A DNA stretch of 64,000 nt from Epilithonimonas zeae (GCF_023278365.1 NZ_CP075338.1:62001-126000), one strand, 5' to 3'; counted from the first letter of the stretch, positions 46,280-55,177 are shown. Notes: generated from the letters alone by a model not told the origin. A program made the numbers and translations.

Positions 46280-47464
46280 ATGCAGGAGAATTTAATAAAT
46301 TACACAAATGAGGCCTTTCGGTCAGCTTTTGAATCGGAGCCGGAACGAATTTTTCTTGCCCCGGGAAGAATCAATATCATTGGAGAACACGTAGATTACA
46401 GCGACGGTTTTGTGCTTCCGGCTGCCATTGATAAGCACATTTGCTTTGCCGTAAAAAAAACGGATGATTCTACAATTTCTTTTTTTGCGAAAGATTTCAA
46501 TGATTCTTTCAGTTTTGATGTTAATGAAAAACAGTTTCCGGTCTCGCAGACGTGGGTCAATTATTTGTTGGGCGTTTTTAATGTCATTCAGGAATCGGGA
46601 AAAGAAGTCGGAGGTTTGCAGATTGCTTTCAGTAGTACGATTCCGATGGGTTCAGGTCTGTCATCATCGGCAGCTTTGGAATGTGGTTTTGCTTATATTC
46701 TCAACGAAATTTTCGATTTACATTTGAATAAAAAAGAAATAGCAGTCATTGGTCAGAAATCCGAACATACTTTTGTAGGCGTAAAATGCGGAATTATGGA
46801 CCAGTTTTCTTCAGTCTTCGGAAAAGAGCATAAAGTGATTATGCTCGATTGCAATTCTTTGGAGCATCAGTATTTTGAAGCTAATATTGACGGTTACAGC
46901 TTGGTTCTTTTTGACAGTTGCGTAAAACATACCCATCTCACTTCCGGTTACAACGACCGAAGAAGAGATGTTGACAACGGTAAAAAAATATTATGGGAAA
47001 AGTTTCCTGAGATAAAGAAATTCAGGGATTTCAGTTTTGAAATGCTGGATGAAGTAAGAGGAGAAATGGGCGAGACGTCATACAAAAGATGTTTTTACCT
47101 TTTGAAAGAAATAAAAAGGGTAGAGCGGGCCGCAAAAGCTTTATCAGGAGGTGATGTAGAATATCTTGGTCAACTTTTGAATGAAACCCATTCCGGACTT
47201 TCGACAGAATTTGAAGTAAGCTGTGATGAGCTCGACTTTATAGTTGAGGAAACTTTAAAGGAGGAAGGCGTTTTAGGAGCAAGAATTATGGGTGGCGGTT
47301 TTGGCGGCTGCAGTATTAACCTTATTAAAGATGAAAATGTTGATGAAGTTATTGACCATATCAGTGCTCAATATAAACAGGCTTACAACATCGAAATGAA
47401 AGTCTACAGAGTAAAAATATCGGACGGAATTAATGAATACAAAGAAAATGAATTCGTCATTTAA
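46280..47464 (+). CDS. galK: Galactokinase
   Basis: The 394-residue GHMP kinase has the galactokinase signature GRINIIGEHVDYSDGFVLP, the ATP-binding GSGLSSSAALE, the CGIMDQF catalytic Asp region and the C-terminal GARIMGGGFGGC. It makes galactose-1-phosphate, using galactose released by the GH27 or GH97 enzymes or from arabinogalactan side chains. It overlaps galT by 32 bp, so translation is coupled. Confidence 0.96.
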   Translation: MQENLINYTNEAFRSAFESEPERIFLAPGRINIIGEHVDYSDGFVLPAAIDKHICFAVKKTDDSTISFFAKDFNDSFSFDVNEKQFPVSQTWVNYLLGVFNVIQESGKEVGGLQIAFSSTIPMGSGLSSSAALECGFAYILNEIFDLHLNKKEIAVIGQKSEHTFVGVKCGIMDQFSSVFGKEHKVIMLDCNSLEHQYFEANIDGYSLVLFDSCVKHTHLTSGYNDRRRDVDNGKKILWEKFPEIKKFRDFSFEMLDEVRGEMGETSYKRCFYLLKEIKRVERAAKALSGGDVEYLGQLLNETHSGLSTEFEVSCDELDFIVEETLKEEGVLGARIMGGGFGGCSINLIKDENVDEVIDHISAQYKQAYNIEMKVYRVKISDGINEYKENEFVI

Positions 47465-48497
47465 TCAAAAAAATCATCCTCACAGAAGATACAATCCGCT
47501 TTTGGACGAGTGGATTCTTGTTTCTCCACAAAGAGCAAAACGACCTTGGCAGGGGCAAACAGAAAAAACATCAGAAGAACAGCTTCCCGCTCACGACCCG
47601 AATTGTTATTTGTGCTCAGGAAATATCCGTGTTAACGGCGAGAAAAACCCTGACTATAAAGGTGTTTACGTTTTTGATAATGATTTCGGTTCGCTGATGA
47701 AAGACGATGTTGAATTTTCTGAGGAGACTTCAGATTTCTTTTTATTAAAGCCTGAACGAGGGATCAATCGTGTTATTTGCTTTTCAGAAAATCACAGTCT
47801 TACGTTGCCAGAAATGGAAGTTGGTGATATTAATAAAGTTGTTGACGTTTGGCAAAATCAATATAAAGAACTGGGAAATCTGGATTACATCAACCACGTT
47901 CAGATTTTCGAGAATAAAGGTCAGGTGATGGGTTGCAGCAATCCGCATCCACACGGACAGATCTGGGCGCAGTCTTCGATTCCTTCGATTGTTTCAAAAA
48001 CACAGGAAAATCTTAAAAAATATTTTGACGAAAAAGGAACTTCTCTTTTGGAAGATTATGTGAAAAAAGAGGTGGAAATTAATGAAAGAATAATTCTTGA
48101 AAATGAGGATTTTGTCGCATTAGTTCCTTTCTGGGCAGTCTGGCCTTACGAAACGGTGATCGTGAGCAAAATAAAAATTGAAAATCTGGCTGAGTTCTCC
48201 GAAAAAGAAAAATTATCTTTAGCATCAATTATAAAAGATTTAACCACGAAATACGATAATCTTTTTGAGATTTCATTTCCTTATTCGGCAGGAATCCATC
48301 AATCACCAACCGACGGAAAACCGCACCCTGAATGGCATTTTCATATGCACTTTTATCCACCATTGCTAAGAAGTGCTGAAGTGAAAAAATTTATGGTCGG
48401 CTACGAAATGTTGGCAGAAGCTCAGCGTGATATTACGCCGGAGCAGAGTGCTGAAATCTTAATTAATCTTTCAACTATTCACTATAAAAGTAAGTAA
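47433..48497 (+). CDS. galT: Galactose-1-phosphate uridylyltransferase
   Basis: The 354-residue protein has CYLCSGN (metal-binding) and GCSNPHPHGQIWAQS, whose HPH motif carries the uridylylated His. It exchanges UMP between UDP-glucose and galactose-1-phosphate in the Leloir pathway. The start at 47433 lies inside the end of galK; ATG 47448 is a nearby alternative. No galE is in the window. Confidence 0.96.
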   Translation: MNTKKMNSSFNQKNHPHRRYNPLLDEWILVSPQRAKRPWQGQTEKTSEEQLPAHDPNCYLCSGNIRVNGEKNPDYKGVYVFDNDFGSLMKDDVEFSEETSDFFLLKPERGINRVICFSENHSLTLPEMEVGDINKVVDVWQNQYKELGNLDYINHVQIFENKGQVMGCSNPHPHGQIWAQSSIPSIVSKTQENLKKYFDEKGTSLLEDYVKKEVEINERIILENEDFVALVPFWAVWPYETVIVSKIKIENLAEFSEKEKLSLASIIKDLTTKYDNLFEISFPYSAGIHQSPTDGKPHPEWHFHMHFYPPLLRSAEVKKFMVGYEMLAEAQRDITPEQSAEILINLSTIHYKSK

Positions 48498-48569
48498 AAA
48501 GATAGTTTTATCTTTGCGGAGCTTTTGTTAATCATAGGAAATCAGAAGATTTTCTATAAAATTAAATTT

Positions 48570-49388
48570 ATGAACGACATTAAACTGATTGTCACCGATA
48601 TGGACGGGACTTTTCTTAATTCTCAATATGAAGTGAGTCCAGATTTCCCACAAATTTACCTAGAATTGAAAAAAAGAAATATCCTTTTCGTGCCTGCAAG
48701 TGGAAGACAAATGCCTGGAATTACTCAGTATTTTACAGAAATTGAAGATGAAATCGGTTTTATTGCGGAAAACGGCGGTTATGTGGTTTATAAAAATGAA
48801 GAATTGTTTGCGGACAAATTAGAACATCAATTCGTTATCGATATCATTAAAGCAGTTCGGGAAATTCCTGGCGCAAGAGCGGTTCTTTCTGCAAAGAAAA
48901 AAGCGTATTACGAAAGTGATGATGAGACATTTGTTAATTATTTTACCAGATATTACACAGAAAATCAGAAGGTTGATGATTTGACTTTGGAAGTTGATGA
49001 TGATGCTTTTAAAATTGCCATCTATCATCCGGAAGGTGCTGAGAAAAATATTTATCCTTATTTAAAACATTTCGAAGACGAAAATCTGGAGGTTGTAGTT
49101 TCGGGGCAATATTGGGTTGATATAATGAATAGAGATATTAACAAAGGAAAAGCTTTAGAAATAATACAAAAAAAACTGAATATCCTTCCGTCTCAAACAA
49201 TGGCTTTTGGTGATTATATGAACGATATTCAGATGCTTAAAAATTCAAAATATTCTTACGCGATGCAAAATGCGCATCCTTCTGTGAAAGAAGCAGCCAA
49301 TTATGAGGCTGGAAATAATGATAGTTTTGGGGTTTTGGAAGCTATTAGTGCGTATTTAAATCTTGATTATAAAAGAGTAATCGTATAA
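48570..49388 (+). CDS. HAD-superfamily Cof-type sugar phosphatase
   Basis: I use ATG 48570 (272 residues), whose product starts MNDIKLIVTDMDGTFLN with the DxD nucleophile motif. Motif IV is FGDYMNDIQML and the Lys motif is NKGKALEII. The cap is of the Cof/IIB type. Members dephosphorylate sugar phosphates and similar small molecules. The gene lies 72 bp after galT in the same direction and may remove excess sugar phosphates from the galactose route. Confidence 0.88.
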   Translation: MNDIKLIVTDMDGTFLNSQYEVSPDFPQIYLELKKRNILFVPASGRQMPGITQYFTEIEDEIGFIAENGGYVVYKNEELFADKLEHQFVIDIIKAVREIPGARAVLSAKKKAYYESDDETFVNYFTRYYTENQKVDDLTLEVDDDAFKIAIYHPEGAEKNIYPYLKHFEDENLEVVVSGQYWVDIMNRDINKGKALEIIQKKLNILPSQTMAFGDYMNDIQMLKNSKYSYAMQNAHPSVKEAANYEAGNNDSFGVLEAISAYLNLDYKRVIV

Positions 49389-49536
49389 AAGTCTGAATTA
49401 AATTTATTTTATTTAAAAATGTAAACACAGCGACAGAAGCTGTATTAAAGTTAAAAATAAAAAGGAATTTAGAATAGGGTTAATTGAAAATTTTGATAAC
49501 TATTTAATTACTTTTCCTATTACCCTAAAAATGAAA

Positions 49537-49571
49537 AACCTCTTAAAATCAAAGATTTAAGAGGTTTTTTT
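49537..49571. terminator. Bidirectional rho-independent terminator
   Basis: AACCTCTTAAA (49537-49547) pairs with TTTAAGAGGTT (49556-49566) across an 8-nt loop, with T-run on the plus strand and A-run upstream. It can end the galKT-HAD transcript and also the minus-strand tRNA transcript. Confidence 0.85.
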
Positions 49572-49572
49572 G

Positions 49573-49654
49573 TACCCAGTGCCGGAATCGAACCGGCACA
49601 TCTTTCGATACTAGAGTTTGAGTCTAGCGCGTCTACCAATTCCGCCAACTGGGC
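49573..49654 (-). tRNA. tRNA-Leu (anticodon CAA)
   Basis: The minus strand folds as an 82-nt class II tRNA. The acceptor arms are GCCCAGT and ACTGGGT (with a G-T closing pair) plus discriminator A. The D-loop contains GGTAGACGC, the anticodon stem is CTAGA/TCTAG with loop CTCAAAC (anticodon CAA, reads UUG), and the T-arm is GCCGG-TTCGATT-CCGGC. The variable arm has the length expected for leucine. CCA is not encoded. Confidence 0.97.
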
Positions 49655-49772
49655 TGATGTTTGTTTTAAATTGGTGTGCAAATATAGGATTATTTTCTAA
49701 CCGATGAAAATGAATTTGAATTATTTTTTCTCATTAATTCGTAACATTGTGTTAATCAGAAAAATATTTTTC

Positions 49773-50540
49773 CTAAAATTCTATTTCCAAACCATCATAA
49801 GCTAAATGAATATCGTCTGGAATCTCATTTTCGACTTCTTCGTGGAAGCCAAGATGATGACTAATATGAATTAAGTATGTTTTTTTTGGTTGAAGTTCCT
49901 TTACTAATTCCAAAACCTGAGGCAAAATAAAATGCGAATGATGAGGTTCTGTTTTTCTAAGACAATTAATAATAAAAAAATCTAAGTCCTTCAGTTTCTC
50001 TTTTTCCTTATCATCAATTTTACTCGCATCAGTGATATAAGCCAGATTTTTAAATTTAAAACCAAGAATGTTAATCTCAGAATGGATAATATCAATTGGC
50101 TGAACTTTCACTTCATCAAAAAGTGTAAACTGCTTGTCAATTTCAAATAAATCGAAACTTGGTGCTCCTGGATATTTATGGTCTTGAAAAGCGTAAGGAA
50201 AACGGTCTTTGATTTCTTTAGCAACACGGGAATTACAATAAATTGGCATTGAAGCTTTGTTTTTGAAAATCAAAGGTCGCAAGTCATCAAGACCAATTAT
50301 ATGGTCATTATGTTCGTGCGTAATCAGCACCGCATCGATTTGCTCCTCCTGATTCGTCAACATTTGCTGACGAAAATCGGGACCACAATCAATTAATATT
50401 TTCTTTCCAGAGTCGGATGTTATTAGTGCAGAAGTGCGTAAACGCTTATCTTTTTGGTCGTTGGAAAGACAGACAGGATGATGGCTACCAATAACAGGAA
50501 TGCCTTGTGAAGTACCAGTTCCTAAAAATTTTAAAAGCAT
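49773..50540 (-). CDS. MBL-fold metallohydrolase (PhnP-like)
   Basis: The 255-residue cytoplasmic protein has the metallo-beta-lactamase metal motif THEHNDHIIGLDD, LIDCGPDF before it, DIIHSEINILG, and a C-terminal HISHHLG with a further metal His. It resembles PhnP/RNase Z-like phosphodiesterases encoded throughout Bacteroidetes. The substrate is unknown, and no phn genes are near. Confidence 0.88.
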   Translation of the reverse strand: MLLKFLGTGTSQGIPVIGSHHPVCLSNDQKDKRLRTSALITSDSGKKILIDCGPDFRQQMLTNQEEQIDAVLITHEHNDHIIGLDDLRPLIFKNKASMPIYCNSRVAKEIKDRFPYAFQDHKYPGAPSFDLFEIDKQFTLFDEVKVQPIDIIHSEINILGFKFKNLAYITDASKIDDKEKEKLKDLDFFIINCLRKTEPHHSHFILPQVLELVKELQPKKTYLIHISHHLGFHEEVENEIPDDIHLAYDGLEIEF

Positions 50541-50591
50541 TTTTGTTTTTGCTGTTATTTTGGTAAATTTACAAAATAAATCTAATTCTTT

Positions 50592-52019
50592 GTGATAAAG
50601 CCAAAACTTACCCCAAAACAGAAAGCTTTAGCTATTAATCTCGATTCTTCAATTTACGGAACTTTTGCGGAGATAGGCGCGGGACAGGAAACTGTTCGTC
50701 ATTTCTTCCGAGCTGGTGGCGCTTCTCAAACTATTGCAAAGGCGATGTCTGCTTACGATAAGGATTTTTCCGATGCCATCTACGGTAAGGAAGCTAAAAA
50801 CCGATACGTAACTCAGAACAGACTCAGAAAAATGTTGCGTTATGAGGTGGCTCTTATCGAGGAAAGAATCCCAAGAGAGAATAATCCGGGTAAAAAATTC
50901 TTTTCTTACGCCAATACCGTTACAACCATCAATTTTGATAAAACGACTAAGGGTCACGGTTGGGTAGGAGTAAGGTTTCAAAATTCTGAAAATGAGGAGT
51001 ATAATGAAATAATCATTCACGTAAAATTCAAAGAAACGAATCCGACTTTGCAACAGGAAACTTTGGGAAGTTTGGGTGTTAATTTGATCTATGGTGCTTA
51101 TTTTTATACAGATAATCCGAGAATTCTTGTAGAATCTTTGTACGACGACCTTTCTTTGGATAGATTGGAAATTGATATGATAGATTTCAGCGGACCGGCT
51201 TTCAAATATGTAGACAATCGTTTGATGAGTCTTCAGTTGGTTAAATTGGGGATGACAGATGCTGTGATTTTCAATTCTCAGGGAAACAATATGTTACCGG
51301 CTGATATTCTTTACAAGAAAAATATTTTTGCGGTAAGAGGTAGTTTCCGACCTGTAACAAGGGTGAATATTGATATGTTTGAGCACGGTTTGGAAATGTT
51401 CAATCAGGATAATTCCTGCGACCACGAGAATACACAGATTCTTTTTGAAATTACGATTTCTAATCTAAGAGCTGCTGGAGATATTGACGAAAGAGATTTC
51501 CTGGATAGAGTTGATATTTTGGGAACTTTGGGCTACACGGTAATGATTTCCAATTTCTCAGAATATTACCGAATGGTAGATTATTTCTCTACATTTACAA
51601 ATCAGCATATTGGTGTTGCAATGGGAGTTAATAACCTTTTAGATGTTTTCGATGAGGAATATTACAAAAATCTTCCGGGAGGAATTTTGGAGGCGTTTGG
51701 TAAGTTCTTCAAAAAGGATATGCGCGTTTATCTTTATCCTTACAAAAACCCTGAAGATGGCGAGTTGCTGACTTCTGAAAATCTGAAAGTTCAGGATAAT
51801 CTGAAAGAATTATATAAATATTTCAAACTCAATAAGAGAATTGTAGACATTCATAATTACAATCCGAAATTCTTGGAAATCTATTCCAGAGAGATTCTTA
51901 AAAAAATCGTTACGCACGAATTGGGTTGGGAAGAAGAATTGCCGAAAAGTGTGGCAGAAATGATAAAAGAACGCGGAATGTTCGGTTACAAAGAATTAAC
52001 TTTTGAAGGATTAAATTAA
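50592..52019 (+). CDS. Conserved protein of unknown function (~475 aa)
   Basis: The frame starts at GTG 50592 and encodes 475 residues. I do not recognise a biochemically known family. Distinct blocks are IYGTFAEIGAGQETVRHFF, GGASQTIAKAMSAYDK, NRLRKMLRYEV, TTKGHGWVGVRF, VDNRLMSLQLVKLGMTDAVIF and RGSFRPVTRVN. No signal peptide or membrane span is present. Homologues are sometimes labelled nicotinate-nucleotide adenylyltransferase, but the required HxGH motif is absent. It is followed 5 bp later by a GAF protein gene. Confidence 0.8.
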   Translation: MIKPKLTPKQKALAINLDSSIYGTFAEIGAGQETVRHFFRAGGASQTIAKAMSAYDKDFSDAIYGKEAKNRYVTQNRLRKMLRYEVALIEERIPRENNPGKKFFSYANTVTTINFDKTTKGHGWVGVRFQNSENEEYNEIIIHVKFKETNPTLQQETLGSLGVNLIYGAYFYTDNPRILVESLYDDLSLDRLEIDMIDFSGPAFKYVDNRLMSLQLVKLGMTDAVIFNSQGNNMLPADILYKKNIFAVRGSFRPVTRVNIDMFEHGLEMFNQDNSCDHENTQILFEITISNLRAAGDIDERDFLDRVDILGTLGYTVMISNFSEYYRMVDYFSTFTNQHIGVAMGVNNLLDVFDEEYYKNLPGGILEAFGKFFKKDMRVYLYPYKNPEDGELLTSENLKVQDNLKELYKYFKLNKRIVDIHNYNPKFLEIYSREILKKIVTHELGWEEELPKSVAEMIKERGMFGYKELTFEGLN

Positions 52020-52024
52020 CAACA

Positions 52025-52471
52025 ATGGTAGAACTTAAAAAAAGACTTTCAATCATCTTGGAAAGTCCACAAGATACAAACGTAAAACTTCTGAAAATCT
52101 GTCAGCTTTTGGATAAAGAAATTGATTATTACAACTGGACAGGTTTCTATTTCAAAAACGGCGACAAAGACGAGTTAGCTCTTGGACCTTATGTGGGCGC
52201 AGTTACAGACCACGTGATTATTCCTTTTGGAAAAGGGATTTGCGGACAGGTGGCCGTTTCTGGAGAGACTTTCGTAGTTCCAGATGTTCATTCTCAGGAT
52301 AATTATTTGTCTTGCTCCATTGATACAAAAGCAGAAATTGTAGTTCCAATCTTCAAAAACGGAGAAAATATTGGACAAATCGATATCGATTCTCATACCA
52401 TTGACCCATTCACAAAAGAAGATGAAGAAATGCTGAAATGGCTTTGTGACGAGGTTGCAAAGATTTTATAA
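52025..52471 (+). CDS. GAF-domain protein, free methionine-R-sulfoxide reductase-like
   Basis: The single GAF domain fills 148 residues, the fRMsr size. Two of the three family cysteines are kept, in KGICGQ and YLSCSID, 24 residues apart as in known enzymes. The third position, ten residues before GIC, is His. The SEIVVP-like KAEIVVPIF and PDVHSQDNY also match. It may reduce free methionine-R-sulfoxide. It is co-oriented with the unknown gene 5 bp upstream. Confidence 0.82.
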   Translation: MVELKKRLSIILESPQDTNVKLLKICQLLDKEIDYYNWTGFYFKNGDKDELALGPYVGAVTDHVIIPFGKGICGQVAVSGETFVVPDVHSQDNYLSCSIDTKAEIVVPIFKNGENIGQIDIDSHTIDPFTKEDEEMLKWLCDEVAKIL

Positions 52472-52492
52472 TTAAATTTTCTATAAAATATT

Positions 52493-52518
52493 AAAGTCGC
52501 ATCTACTGCGACTTTTTT
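52493..52518. terminator. Terminator between convergent genes
   Basis: AAAGTCGCA (52493-52501) pairs with TGCGACTTT (52507-52515) around TCTAC, followed by T residues. It lies between the GAF gene (plus) and the BtuF-like gene (minus) and can serve both. Confidence 0.9.
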
Positions 52519-53246
52519 TATTGATTGATTTTTGTCAAAAGGTCTCGATAATATTCCCCACACTTCGCCAGATGTGTCCCATACCAAGAAAAAGCTTCGC
52601 CGTCAACAATCTTAATTTTTTGACTTTGACAAACTTCTTGGATTTCCTCAATATGTTTTTCTTTGAAGGGAAAAGGCTCTGACGAAAGAAAAATCAAATC
52701 TGCCTCTTTCAAATCTTCCAACTGGATTTCCGGATATCGTTTCTCATTTTTAAATAGATTTTCGAATCCCAATTCTTCCAAAATCCTTGAAATAAAAGTG
52801 TCGCCACCAACTGTCATATAAGGATTTTTCCAAATCAGATAAGCGACTTTCAAACGTTTTTCAGATTTCTGAATATCAAAAGCTTCGTAAGTTTTCAGAT
52901 TGAAAAACTGTGCTTTTTCTTCTTTACCGAATAGATGCCCCAGTTGTTTCAATAAATAATAATTGTCTTCCAGAGTTTCAACATTCGTTACCAAAACTTT
53001 GAAATCTTTCATCAATTCCTCAACTTGTTCTTTGATATTTTCCTCTTTGTTGGCAATGATGAAGTCTGGTTTTAGTGATTTGATTTTATCTAGGTTAAGG
53101 TTTTTCGTTCCGCCAATCATTTCAACTTTATCAACCCGATCTTTTGGATGGATGCAGAATTTTGTCCGACCAACAATTTCGTCAGTCGTCAAACCCAAAT
53201 CAAACAAAGCTTCCGTAATCGAAGGAACTAATGAAATAATTCTCAT
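52518..53246 (-). CDS. BtuF-like cobalamin/metallophore-binding protein without signal peptide
   Basis: The 242-residue protein has the helical-backbone metal-receptor fold: RIISLVPSITEALFDLGL at the N-terminus and VGRTKFCIHP, then a long helix and DLIFLSSEPFPFKEKH. Related proteins bind vitamin B12 or siderophores in the periplasm for an ABC importer. Here there is no export signal and no permease or ATPase gene beside it, so the function is uncertain; cytoplasmic versions are frequent in Bacteroidetes. Confidence 0.82.
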   Translation of the reverse strand: MRIISLVPSITEALFDLGLTTDEIVGRTKFCIHPKDRVDKVEMIGGTKNLNLDKIKSLKPDFIIANKEENIKEQVEELMKDFKVLVTNVETLEDNYYLLKQLGHLFGKEEKAQFFNLKTYEAFDIQKSEKRLKVAYLIWKNPYMTVGGDTFISRILEELGFENLFKNEKRYPEIQLEDLKEADLIFLSSEPFPFKEKHIEEIQEVCQSQKIKIVDGEAFSWYGTHLAKCGEYYRDLLTKINQ

Positions 53247-53298
53247 AAATAAAACGCTTTGATTTCGCTCAGTGTGACAATAATTAATTTCTTGAGAT

Positions 53299-53315
53299 TG
53301 AGGCTCTCGAAGACC
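53299..53315. repeat. TGAGGCTCTCGAAGNCC repeat fragment
   Basis: TTGAGGCTCTCGAAGACC nearly matches 55813-55831 (GGCTGAGGCTCTCGAAGCC), where the repeat forms the end of the sigma factor gene. Confidence 0.55.
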
Positions 53316-53324
53316 TTAAATATA

Positions 53325-53363
53325 AAAAAACTCTCTCAAAAACAAGAATTTCTGAGAGAGTTT
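53325..53363 (-). terminator. Terminator downstream of the DUF5606 gene
   Basis: AAACTCTCTCA (53328-53338) and TGAGAGAGTTT (53353-53363) form an 11-bp stem. On the minus strand it is followed by a run of T. Confidence 0.88.
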
Positions 53364-53429
53364 AATATTGTAAAAATAATAATGAAAATGAATTGTGAAA
53401 TTTTCACATCAACTCATCATCATATCAAA

Positions 53430-54014
53430 TTAATCTTCTTTTTTAGTCGCTTTTTTAGCAGCAGGCTTTTTAGCTGGAGCTTTTTCCTCTTTAGCTTCTT
53501 CTGTTTTTTCAGCAGTCTTTTTTGCAGGAGCTTTTTTAGCAGCAGGTTTTTTCTCTGTTTTTTCAGCTTTCTCTTCAGATTTTGGCTCTTCAGCAACTTC
53601 TACAGCAGGAGTTTCTGGTTTTACAAAACTTTCAGGCGTGATGTAACCCGCTTTTTGAAGCAAGTTGTACCATTGAGCCAATTTTTTAATATCAGACTCA
53701 TAAACTCTTTCCACATCATAGTTAGGAAGAGATTCGGTCATAAAAGCTCTTAGTTCTTCGCTGGAAGATTTGTGGTTAATCGTTGGTTTGTAGTCGTATT
53801 TTTTTGCAATATTTTCAAAAACTTCGAACAAAGGAACTTCTTTATCAAATGTGAACATTGCGATGTTATCCAAAAGACTTACCTGGCTGGAGTTTGAGAT
53901 ACTCGCTTTTTTCTTAGTCGTAATGTCCTCAACGATAAAACCGTTTTTAAGTTGAGAAACCAATTTGAAAAGTCCCGGTTTTCCGGAGATTGAAATAATT
54001 TTTTCTAACTGCAT
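53430..54014 (-). CDS. DUF5606 protein with histone H1-like Ala/Lys/Pro tail
   Basis: Residues 1-~125 match the DUF5606 family (MQLEKIISISGKPGLFKLVSQ...), whose function is unknown. The last ~60 residues are low complexity, made of Ala, Lys, Pro and Glu with several PAAKKA/APAKK units, like histone H1-type bacterial tails. The tail could bind nucleic acid or simply be a charged linker. It is upstream of nothing on its strand; peptide deformylase lies 83 bp before it. Confidence 0.88.
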   Translation of the reverse strand: MQLEKIISISGKPGLFKLVSQLKNGFIVEDITTKKKASISNSSQVSLLDNIAMFTFDKEVPLFEVFENIAKKYDYKPTINHKSSSEELRAFMTESLPNYDVERVYESDIKKLAQWYNLLQKAGYITPESFVKPETPAVEVAEEPKSEEKAEKTEKKPAAKKAPAKKTAEKTEEAKEEKAPAKKPAAKKATKKED

Positions 54015-54097
54015 TTTAATATTTTTCTTTAGTAAATTTTATATTTTAAATTGTCTGATGTTTTCAAAGTTGTAAACTTCCAGCATCCATCTTCCAG

Positions 54098-54670
54098 CTA
54101 CTTAGGAAATCTCATTTTATAACTCACAGCTACTTCGCCATTAGCAATTTTCTGAAGTTTCCCTTTCACGATTTTTTTCTTCAACGCACTTAAGTGGTCT
54201 GTAAAAAGAATTCCCTCGATGTGATCATATTCGTGTTGAATAACTCTTGCTCTGATGTCGGAAAATGTATCGGTATGTTTAACGAAATTTTCGTCGTAAT
54301 ATTCTATTTTGATGGTTGATTTACGCTTTACATCTTCACGAACTTCCGGGATGCTCAAACAGCCTTCGTTGAATTTCCATTCCTCGCCGGATTCTTCCAG
54401 AATTTTAGCATTGATGAAAACCTTTTTGAAGTCTTTCAGCTCATCAGCAATATCTTCGTAATCTTCGTCATCTGAAAGTGGGGAAACATCCACAATGAAA
54501 AGTCTAATGTCCAAACCAACTTGAGGCGCAGCCAAACCAATTCCGTTCGCTCCGTTCATCGTTTCAAACATATTATCGATTAGGGTTTGCAACTCAGGAT
54601 AATCTTTTTCGATTTCGTGAGCTTTTTTTCTCAAAACGTTGTCGCCAAAGGCTCTAATTGGTAGAATCAT
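54098..54670 (-). CDS. def: Peptide deformylase
   Basis: The 190-residue enzyme has all three motifs: GIGLAAPQVG, EGCLSIPE with the metal Cys, and QHEYDHIEG with two metal His and the catalytic Glu. It removes the formyl group from nascent proteins. The start codon overlaps the ruvX stop by 4 bp, so the two are translationally coupled. Confidence 0.98.
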   Translation of the reverse strand: MILPIRAFGDNVLRKKAHEIEKDYPELQTLIDNMFETMNGANGIGLAAPQVGLDIRLFIVDVSPLSDDEDYEDIADELKDFKKVFINAKILEESGEEWKFNEGCLSIPEVREDVKRKSTIKIEYYDENFVKHTDTFSDIRARVIQHEYDHIEGILFTDHLSALKKKIVKGKLQKIANGEVAVSYKMRFPK

Positions 54671-55080
54671 CTTTTCTGGTCTAAAAAATTTTGCAACAAT
54701 ATCGTCGCACTTACTTTGTCAATCAATCCTTTTTCTTGTCTTTGTTTTTTGTTTTTTCCACTTTGGCTAATATAAAAAGAAGCCATTTTGGAAGTAAAAC
54801 GCTCATCCAGACGATTGATTTTTTTCTCAGGAAAATCCTTTTCAAATACCGAAATAAATTTCTGAATCTCAGTTTCGATTTCGGACATATTTCCTTTCAA
54901 ATCTGTGGGAAGTCCTATGACAACTTCGTCTACACTGTTTTCAGAAAAATACTTTTTCAGAAAATCGACAAGCTTCGGAGTCTCAACTGTCGTCAGTCCG
55001 CTTGCAATAATTTGTAAGTCGTCTGTTGCAGCAATTCCTGTTCTTGCTTTTCCGTAGTCTATTGCTAGGATTTGTCCCAT
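54667..55080 (-). CDS. ruvX: Holliday junction resolvase-like / pre-16S rRNA nuclease RuvX (YqgF)
   Basis: The 137-residue protein has the RNase H-like YqgF fold: ILAIDYGKARTGIAATDD at the N-terminus, VVIGLPTDLKGN, DERFTSKMA and a C-terminal DKVSATILLQNFL. The acidic active site residues (Asp of IDYG, Glu/Asp of DERFT, Asp of DKVSA) are present. The family processes the 5' end of 16S rRNA and was earlier proposed as a resolvase. It forms an operon with def. Confidence 0.95.
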   Translation of the reverse strand: MGQILAIDYGKARTGIAATDDLQIIASGLTTVETPKLVDFLKKYFSENSVDEVVIGLPTDLKGNMSEIETEIQKFISVFEKDFPEKKINRLDERFTSKMASFYISQSGKNKKQRQEKGLIDKVSATILLQNFLDQKR

Positions 55081-55120
55081 AAGTCTGCAAATTTACAAAA
55101 ATTTTCAGCTTATGAAAATT

Positions 55121-55161
55121 AAAAAAGCCCTGCAAAGTTGATGGGCTTTGCAGGGCTTTTT
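55121..55161 (-). terminator. Terminator downstream of the sigma factor/membrane protein operon
   Basis: A 15-bp perfect stem (AAAAGCCCTGCAAAG with CTTTGCAGGGCTTTT, 55123-55160) has T residues next on the minus strand. It separates this operon from ruvX-def. Confidence 0.92.
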
Positions 55162-55177
55162 GCTAGATGGATTCGAG

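Noticed and set aside
50592-52019. Nicotinate-nucleotide adenylyltransferase
   Set aside because: The HxGH nucleotide-transfer motif and the short length typical of NadD are missing.
52518-53246. Complete vitamin B12 ABC importer
   Set aside because: Only the binding-protein-like gene is present, without a signal peptide, permease or ATPase next to it.
53259-53753. Phe/Ser-rich plus-strand open frame
   Set aside because: It is the antisense of the Ala/Lys-rich tail of the DUF5606 gene; the low-complexity composition explains the long open frame.
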